Shown here one piece after another: positions 59,684 to 64,000 of a stretch of 64,000 bases of DNA. Numbering within the stretch: the stretch's first letter is position 1; the number at the start of each line of letters is the position of its first letter. The stretch spans positions 1-64,000 of the forward strand of contig CALVXG010000004.1 in assembly GCA_944368925.1 (NCBI GenBank), read 5' to 3'. The notes below the pieces were generated by a model. It saw only the letters and a list, made by a program, of their open reading frames with translations, made no database searches and was not told the origin of the DNA. This stretch comes from an uncultured Clostridia bacterium (lineage in GTDB: Bacteria; Bacillota; Clostridia; Christensenellales; Borkfalkiaceae). The position numbers were made by a program, and so were the translations under genes.

Positions 59684-59772
59684 TGTGAGGGAGTAGCCGG
59701 CGCATTGCGCGGCAAGGTCTTCATCCCGCGCCCTGTGCGCAGGCCTTCGTCTGAAACGGCAAGACTCATATA
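59684..59772 (+). promoter_or_regulatory. yybP-ykoY (manganese-sensing) riboswitch aptamer
   Basis: The two conserved sides of the aptamer are present: GGGAGTAGCC on the 5' side (59689-59698) and ACGGCAAGACTC on the 3' side (59756-59767), with the inner GGTCTTCA (59716-59723) and CCTTCGTCTGAAACGG part between. The outer pairing GTGAG/CTCAT closes it. This is the class that binds Mn2+ and turns on Mn/Ca transport genes. Confidence 0.87.
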
Positions 59773-59773
59773 A

Positions 59774-59882
59774 TCCGCTTTTGCGTTTGCGGTTATATGG
59801 TACAACTCCGTCCTTTTTACCGTGTACGCATGGCGTGCGCGGCATTTTTTTATTCGCCGCAGGAAAGAGCGGCGTTTTTTTT
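59774..59882 (+). terminator. Riboswitch expression platform with two terminators
   Basis: After an ATATAATCCGC/GCGGTTATAT hairpin (about 59768-59800) come two terminator-like hairpins: CCG..CGCA/TGCG..CGG with T7 (59820-59851) and CGCCGC-AGGAAAGA-GCGGCG with T8 (59855-59882). In the Mn2+-free state one or both are expected to stop transcription; ion binding should relieve it. Confidence 0.72.
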
Positions 59883-59935
59883 GGAAAAGGCGGCCGCGCG
59901 GTAAGGTGTCAAATAATTGCAGGCAGGTTATTGCA

Positions 59936-62602
59936 ATGGAATTTTTTAATCAGACGTCCGAAGAAACGCTCAAAGCGTTGCAGGCGGACAAGACAAACGG
60001 CCTGAGTGAAGAGCAGGTCAGAGAGAATGCGGAAAAATTCGGCAGAAACGAATTTACCAAAGCGGGGCGGAAGTCGCTTTTGAGGCGAATCTGGGAAGCG
60101 GCTACCGAACCCATGCTGATCCTGTTGCTTTTCGCGTGGGTCATCACCATCGCCGTGAACGCGGTCAGCGCCGCAAAGGGCGGGCATTTCGACGTATACG
60201 AATGTATTGGCATCTTTGTGGCGATCATCATTTCGGTGGTTTTAACCGTCGTGATGGAGGGCCGCAGCGCGAAGGCGTTCGACGCGCTCAACAAGATCAA
60301 AGAGGGGATCGAGATCAAGGTTGTGCGCGGCGGGGTCGTGCAGTATGTGCCGCAGCAGGAGCTGGTCGTGGGCGACATTGTCTTTTTGGAAACGGGCAAC
60401 AAAGTAGCGGCGGACGGACGGCTGTTGGAAAGCGTATCGCTGACCAGCGACGAATCTTCGCTGACGGGGGAGTCGGCGCCCGTGGAAAAGGATGCGGACG
60501 CGGTGCTGAAAAATCCCGACACGCCTGTTGCGGAGCGCGTGAATATGGTCTATTCGGGCTGTTTTATCACGGGCGGCACGGGCAAGATGGTGGTCACGGA
60601 CGTCGGCGACAACACGCAGTTCGGGCTGATCGCGCGCGAGATCCAGACGGGCGGCGGCGGACAGACCCCTTTGCAGGAAAAGATGACGCGGCTCGGAAAG
60701 ACGATCACCATCATCGGCGGATTTTTTGCGGCTCTGATCTTCCTCATTCAGCTGATCGTGTTCCTCGCCAAGGGCGAAGCGACGTTCGAGAGCATTTCCT
60801 CCGTCTTCATCACGTCCATCGTTCTGATGGTTGCGGCGGTTCCCGAAGGGTTGCCGACGATTGTGGCGATCAGCCTTTCCATCAACATTGCGCGCATGGC
60901 GAAGCAGAATGCGCTCGTCAAAAAGATGGTCGCGTGCGAAACCATCGGCTGTATCAACGTCATTTGTTCGGATAAGACGGGCACGCTCACCGAAAACCGC
61001 ATGACGGTCACGGATATTTGGTCGGGCGGGGCGTTCAGGGAAATCGCGTCGTTCAAAGATCCCGTCATGCTCACGAACTTCTGTCTCAACAGCACCGCCG
61101 ATCTTTACGAGGAAGAAAACGTCGTGCGTTTCGTGGGAAATCCTACGGAAGGCGCTCTGCTCGTTGCGGCGGAAAAAGCGGGTACGTATTACAAAAAAAT
61201 GCGCGAAAGCGCAGAAATTTCCGATCTTTTCCCCTTTTCTTCGGATACGAAGAACATGACGTCGTGCGTGAAAAACGGCGGCGGGTACACGATCTATACG
61301 AAGGGGAGTCCGGAAAAGATCCTGTCGCTGTGCAAGGTCGCCGAACCCGAACGGCTGCAGATCGAAGAGGCGATCGTGGGCCTGCAAAAGCGTGCGCGGC
61401 GCGTGCTCGCGTTCGCGCATAAGGACGTGTCGGCGCGTCCGCTCTCGCGCGAAGATGCCGAAAGCGGCATGACGTTCGACGGGTTTGTAGGCATAGCCGA
61501 TCCGCTCCGCGCGGAAGTGAAAGATGCCGTTCACGCCTGCAAGACGGCGGGCATCGAGGTCAAGATGCTTACGGGCGACAACATCGTCACGGCTACCGCG
61601 ATCGCGGACGAACTCGGACTTTTGGGTGAAGGGAACATCGCGGTGGAAGCGTCGTATCTCGAAAACCTTTCGGACGAAGAATTTTCCAAAGTTTTGCCCA
61701 GCGTGCGCGTGATCGCGCGCAGCACGCCCCTTCTGAAAATGCGGGTGGTGAAAGAGCTCAAATCCAAGGGCAACGTCGTGGCGGTCACGGGCGACGGTAT
61801 CAACGACGCGCCCGCTCTGAAAAATGCGGATGTCGGCATCGCCATGGGCATTTCGGGAACGGAAGTTTCCAAAGAGGCGGCGGACATCGTGCTTTTGAAC
61901 GATTCCTTCTCGACCATCGTCACGACGGTCAAGTGGGGCAGGGGCATCTACGAGAATTTCAAGCGCTTCATTCAGTTCCAGCTCACCGTCAACGTGGCGT
62001 CCGTTCTGACCGTGTTTTTATGCACCGTCTTCGGAATGTTCTGGGACGGCTTCGAATCTCCCTTCTCCGCGCTGGATCTTTTGTGGATCAACATCATCAT
62101 GGACGGCCCGCCCGCACTCACGCTGGGACTGGAACCTATCCGCGACGATCTGATGAGCCGCAAGCCTACAGGCCGTACGGAGAGTATCGTCAGCCGCGAA
62201 ATGCTCGCGCGCATCGCCGTGAACGGCGTGTTCGTCTGCCTTGTGTGCCTTGCGCAGATGAAATGGAATTTCATCGGCATCGAAGCCGATGAAGTCTCCA
62301 CGGCCGTGTTTACCATGTTCGTGCTTTTCCAGCTTTTCAACGCGTTTAACTGCCGCGAGCTGGGCGACAAGAGCATTTTTCCGTACCTTACGAAAAACAA
62401 ACTCATGCTCGGCGCATTTGTCGTCGCGTTCGGCTTGCAGATTCTCATCACGCAGTTCGGCGGCGCCGTGTTCGATACCGTTCCTCTGGAATTCGTCGAT
62501 TGGCTCAAAGTGTTCGGCGTTGCCGTTTCCGTCGTCGTGTTGGACGAAATCGTCAAACTGCTGCGCCGCGCTTTTGTGAAAAAACGCGCCGTTGCGGCAT
62601 GA
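59936..62602 (+). CDS. P-type cation ATPase, Ca2+/Mn2+ exporter type
   Basis: 888 residues from ATG 59936 (MEFFNQTSEETLKALQADK); codons upstream are open but lie in the terminator region. The phosphorylation motif CSDKTGTLTENRMT is at about residue 345, TGES-type actuator loop at LTGESAPVEKD, the hinge GDGINDAPALKNADVGIAMG near 625-645, and TM4 has the PEGLP motif of the PMCA/SERCA (PacL) class. Ten membrane segments fit. The Mn2+ riboswitch suggests that Mn2+ export is its main role; the sequence type (PacL-like) alone would say Ca2+. Confidence 0.93.
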   Translation: MEFFNQTSEETLKALQADKTNGLSEEQVRENAEKFGRNEFTKAGRKSLLRRIWEAATEPMLILLLFAWVITIAVNAVSAAKGGHFDVYECIGIFVAIIISVVLTVVMEGRSAKAFDALNKIKEGIEIKVVRGGVVQYVPQQELVVGDIVFLETGNKVAADGRLLESVSLTSDESSLTGESAPVEKDADAVLKNPDTPVAERVNMVYSGCFITGGTGKMVVTDVGDNTQFGLIAREIQTGGGGQTPLQEKMTRLGKTITIIGGFFAALIFLIQLIVFLAKGEATFESISSVFITSIVLMVAAVPEGLPTIVAISLSINIARMAKQNALVKKMVACETIGCINVICSDKTGTLTENRMTVTDIWSGGAFREIASFKDPVMLTNFCLNSTADLYEEENVVRFVGNPTEGALLVAAEKAGTYYKKMRESAEISDLFPFSSDTKNMTSCVKNGGGYTIYTKGSPEKILSLCKVAEPERLQIEEAIVGLQKRARRVLAFAHKDVSARPLSREDAESGMTFDGFVGIADPLRAEVKDAVHACKTAGIEVKMLTGDNIVTATAIADELGLLGEGNIAVEASYLENLSDEEFSKVLPSVRVIARSTPLLKMRVVKELKSKGNVVAVTGDGINDAPALKNADVGIAMGISGTEVSKEAADIVLLNDSFSTIVTTVKWGRGIYENFKRFIQFQLTVNVASVLTVFLCTVFGMFWDGFESPFSALDLLWINIIMDGPPALTLGLEPIRDDLMSRKPTGRTESIVSREMLARIAVNGVFVCLVCLAQMKWNFIGIEADEVSTAVFTMFVLFQLFNAFNCRELGDKSIFPYLTKNKLMLGAFVVAFGLQILITQFGGAVFDTVPLEFVDWLKVFGVAVSVVVLDEIVKLLRRAFVKKRAVAA

Positions 62603-62621
62603 CCTGCTCTTTCGCATTCCG

Positions 62622-63011
62622 CGCCCGCCGCAAATTTTGCGGCGGGCACGGCTGAATTTTTTGAAAAATTGATATACGTGTGTGCGTCTTGCCGCATTTT
62701 TTCGGCAAGACGCACACTTTTTTTGTCTTCTTGGGGTATCGATAAAATTTCGTCAGACAGGAAAGGGCGCGTCTGAAAACGGAGAAAGGTAAGGCAAGAT
62801 CTTGGAAGCGTAAAAGGGCATGGCGCAAAAAGAGCTGGAAAGCAGGGCAACGAAACAAAATCGCGAGCGATGAGAAGGAAAAAAAGATTTATAAAAACAG
62901 CAAAATCAAAAAAGCAGAAGAGAGGATAGGGAAAAATGAACGGAAACATTGCAAAGAACGGGAAAAGCACAGAAAGGGGCGGCGGAAAATTTTTCCGCCG
63001 CCCCTTTCTGT
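62622..63011. terminator. Three hairpins between the ATPase and the XRE gene
   Basis: 62622-62646: GCCCGCCGCAAA stem. 62680-62724: GTGTGCGTCTTGCCG with its complement and T7, the ATPase terminator. 62969-63011: a 20-bp perfect stem ACAGAAAGGGGCGGCGGAAA, bidirectional. The region 62730-62960 is purine-rich and I see no gene in it. Confidence 0.82.
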
Positions 63012-63046
63012 ATTTACTCTCATTTGTTTCAGGAGAACCTGCTTGG

Positions 63047-63075
63047 TTGATTTTTGTGCTTTTGATCTATACTAT
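63047..63075 (+). promoter_or_regulatory. Promoter upstream of the second XRE gene
   Basis: TTGATT (63047-63052), 17 bases, TACTAT (63070-63075); an overlapping TATACT at 63068 would give 15. The start would fall at the first operator arm. Confidence 0.65.
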
Positions 63076-63081
63076 TATAAA

Positions 63082-63125
63082 ATAACCAATAGTTAGTTGT
63101 CAAGCAAAAACTAACCGTTGGTTAT
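63082..63125. promoter_or_regulatory. Operator: large inverted repeat before the XRE gene
   Basis: ATAACCAATAGTTAGTT (63082-63098) pairs with AACTAACCGTTGGTTAT (63109-63125) with two mismatches at the centre of each arm. It covers the expected transcription start and lies 12 bases before the start codon, so autorepression by the XRE protein is likely. Confidence 0.7.
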
Positions 63126-63136
63126 ATTATAGGAGC

Positions 63137-63349
63137 ATGAAAACAAACGAAATCAAGGAGAGACTGCGGGAGGAGATTCTCCGCAGCGGTATGACGAAGG
63201 CGGAAATTGCAAAAAAAGTGGGCGTATCGCCCGAGATGATCACGCAATATTGCACGACGGGAAAACTGCCGCGCCTGGATACGTTTGCGGCGCTGTGCGA
63301 GGCGCTGGACGTTTCGGCAAATTATATCCTGGGGCTCAAAGATATCTGA
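63137..63349 (+). CDS. Small XRE-family transcriptional regulator
   Basis: 70 residues, nearly all helix-turn-helix: REEILRSGMTKAEIAKKVG then SPEMITQYCTTGKLP and LDVSANYILGLKDI at the end, similar in build to the regulator at 1765. The AGGAG at 63131-63135 is only one base from the ATG, too close for normal use; TATTAT ends six bases before the ATG. It has no partner gene in the window; the following 500 bases hold a repeat and the promoter of the next operon. Confidence 0.88.
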   Translation: MKTNEIKERLREEILRSGMTKAEIAKKVGVSPEMITQYCTTGKLPRLDTFAALCEALDVSANYILGLKDI

Positions 63350-63376
63350 CGTCCGAAAATAAGCACGCGGGCGAAC

Positions 63377-63583
63377 CTGCAAAAAACCGTACGCGAAAGG
63401 ACGGGAAATCGGACTTGCCGTGCCGCTTTAAATTGCGGGGAAGCGGGCGGCCTTTGAACGGGCAAAAGAGGTCGCGGTGCAGGTGAATCTGCAAAAAACC
63501 GTACGCGAAAGGACGGGAAATCGGACTTGCCGTGCCGCTTTAAATTGCGAGGAGACGGAGGGCTTTCGTACGGGCATAAGAGG
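63377..63583. repeat. 112-bp tandem direct repeat
   Basis: 63377-63437 is identical over 61 bases to 63489-63549, an offset of 112. The following halves (63438-63471 and 63550-63583) are similar but diverged, both ending ...GGGCA(A/T)AAGAGG. No gene crosses the repeat convincingly, and it is not a CRISPR. It occupies the gap after the XRE gene. Confidence 0.9.
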
Positions 63584-63642
63584 GTGTGCGGGTGGCAGGG
63601 CGGAAACGGGTAAAAAACGGAGGGCGGAATTTGTAAAAACCG

Positions 63643-63671
63643 TTGACAGTTTTCCGCCTTTCGTTTATAAT
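63643..63671 (+). promoter_or_regulatory. Consensus promoter of the NuoE-like gene
   Basis: TTGACA (63643-63648), 17 bases, TATAAT (63666-63671). A leader of about 170 bases follows, with a TCGATAAA/TTTATCGA hairpin (63687-63704). Confidence 0.93.
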
Positions 63672-63845
63672 AGTTATGATACAAAATCGATAAAAATTTA
63701 TCGAATCATTGCCGCGCGAGGGGGAAAGGCCGAAGCGCGGTTTCGGCGTGTCCTGAAAGGTGTGACGAGAGAGCGGTTCGGCGCGGGAGAGCGCGTTGTG
63801 CGGGCGCGGAGGGATGCGGAAAAAACATATCGAGAGGTGGAAGCG

Positions 63846-64000
63846 ATGGTATTGAAAGTGTGTGTGGGGAGTTCCTGTCATCTGCGCGGGTCGTACGACG
63901 TGATCGAGGAAATGAAGCGGCTGATCAAGAAATACGGAGTGGAAGACAAGGTCGATCTGCAGGCGACGTTCTGTGTGGGGAATTGTACCAACGGGGTGAG
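63846..64000 (+). CDS. [2Fe-2S] thioredoxin-like ferredoxin (NuoE-like), N-terminal part
   Basis: The first 51 residues of a gene cut by the window end: VLKVCVGSSCHLRGSYDVIE and later VDLQATFCVGNCTNGV. CxxxxC and CxxxC with the order of the NuoE/hydrogenase-subunit [2Fe-2S] fold. Such proteins often precede [FeFe]-hydrogenase or NADH-linked oxidoreductase genes in Clostridia; the partner lies outside the window. GAGAGGTGG precedes the ATG. Confidence 0.85.
   Translation, partial: MVLKVCVGSSCHLRGSYDVIEEMKRLIKKYGVEDKVDLQATFCVGNCTNGV

Noticed and set aside
63377-63583. CRISPR array
   Set aside because: Only two units of 112 bases with no spacer pattern and no cas genes.

Overview
The window (64 kb, complete in the middle, cut at both ends) is core chromosome of a low-to-mid GC Gram-positive bacterium, most likely a member of the Clostridia. 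The reasons are the gene orders (a full S10-spc-alpha ribosomal cluster with a KOW gene between map and infA; rpsB-tsf-pyrH-frr-uppS-cdsA-dxr-rseP; comF-secA-prfB; nadA-nadB-nadC-niaR), the strong AGGAGG ribosome binding sites, textbook sigma-A promoters (TTGACA-17-TATAAT) and abundant U-tailed hairpin terminators. An uncultured Christensenellales-like lineage is my guess; nothing in the window fixes the genus. I see no tRNA, rRNA, CRISPR array, IS element or prophage.

Layout. 1-1463: rplJ-rplL behind an L10 leader that is present twice; rpoB does not follow. 1464-3355: a small accessory module, an XRE regulator divergent from two membrane proteins (PH-like; winged-helix/zinc-ribbon) with two identical operator palindromes. 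3402-19788: one long ribosomal and housekeeping cluster, rpsJ to rplQ, with secY, adk, map, infA and rpoA, led by a structured 5' leader. 19789-26673: cell-surface and accessory genes (cyclophilin-like lipoprotein, YugP-type metallopeptidase, an unknown 314-residue protein, a Myb-like protein, a phospholipase C-like protein, an MFS exporter). 26674-27531: a gene-free stretch with a possible small RNA. 27532-28368: ruvX fused in frame to a DUF1292 gene through an A8 tract. 28493-35756: translation, recycling and isoprenoid/lipid genes. 36099-41202: ABC-F protein, radical SAM activase, metK, comF-like gene. 41268-48421: secA, a PH-domain membrane protein, prfB, a two-TM protein, tsaD. 48896-55359: secreted and M23 (SpoIIQ-like) proteins, radC, gltX translationally coupled to a histidine kinase and response regulator, then a zinc-ribbon/LRR protein. 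55871-59551: NAD biosynthesis with its own NiaR repressor and operator. 59636-62602: a P-type cation ATPase under a yybP-ykoY (Mn2+) riboswitch. 63047-end: a second small XRE regulator, a 112-bp tandem repeat, and the start of a [2Fe-2S] NuoE-like gene.

Most of the window is conserved housekeeping sequence. The points that deserve attention are the A8 ruvX/DUF1292 junction, the duplicated L10 leader, the structured rpsJ leader, the twin-operator XRE module, three genes whose -10 box lies exactly six bases before the ATG, the possible small RNA with two GCGGAAAAGC hairpins, and the Mn2+ riboswitch with two successive terminators. All functional calls rest on reading motifs by eye; no search or folding program was run.
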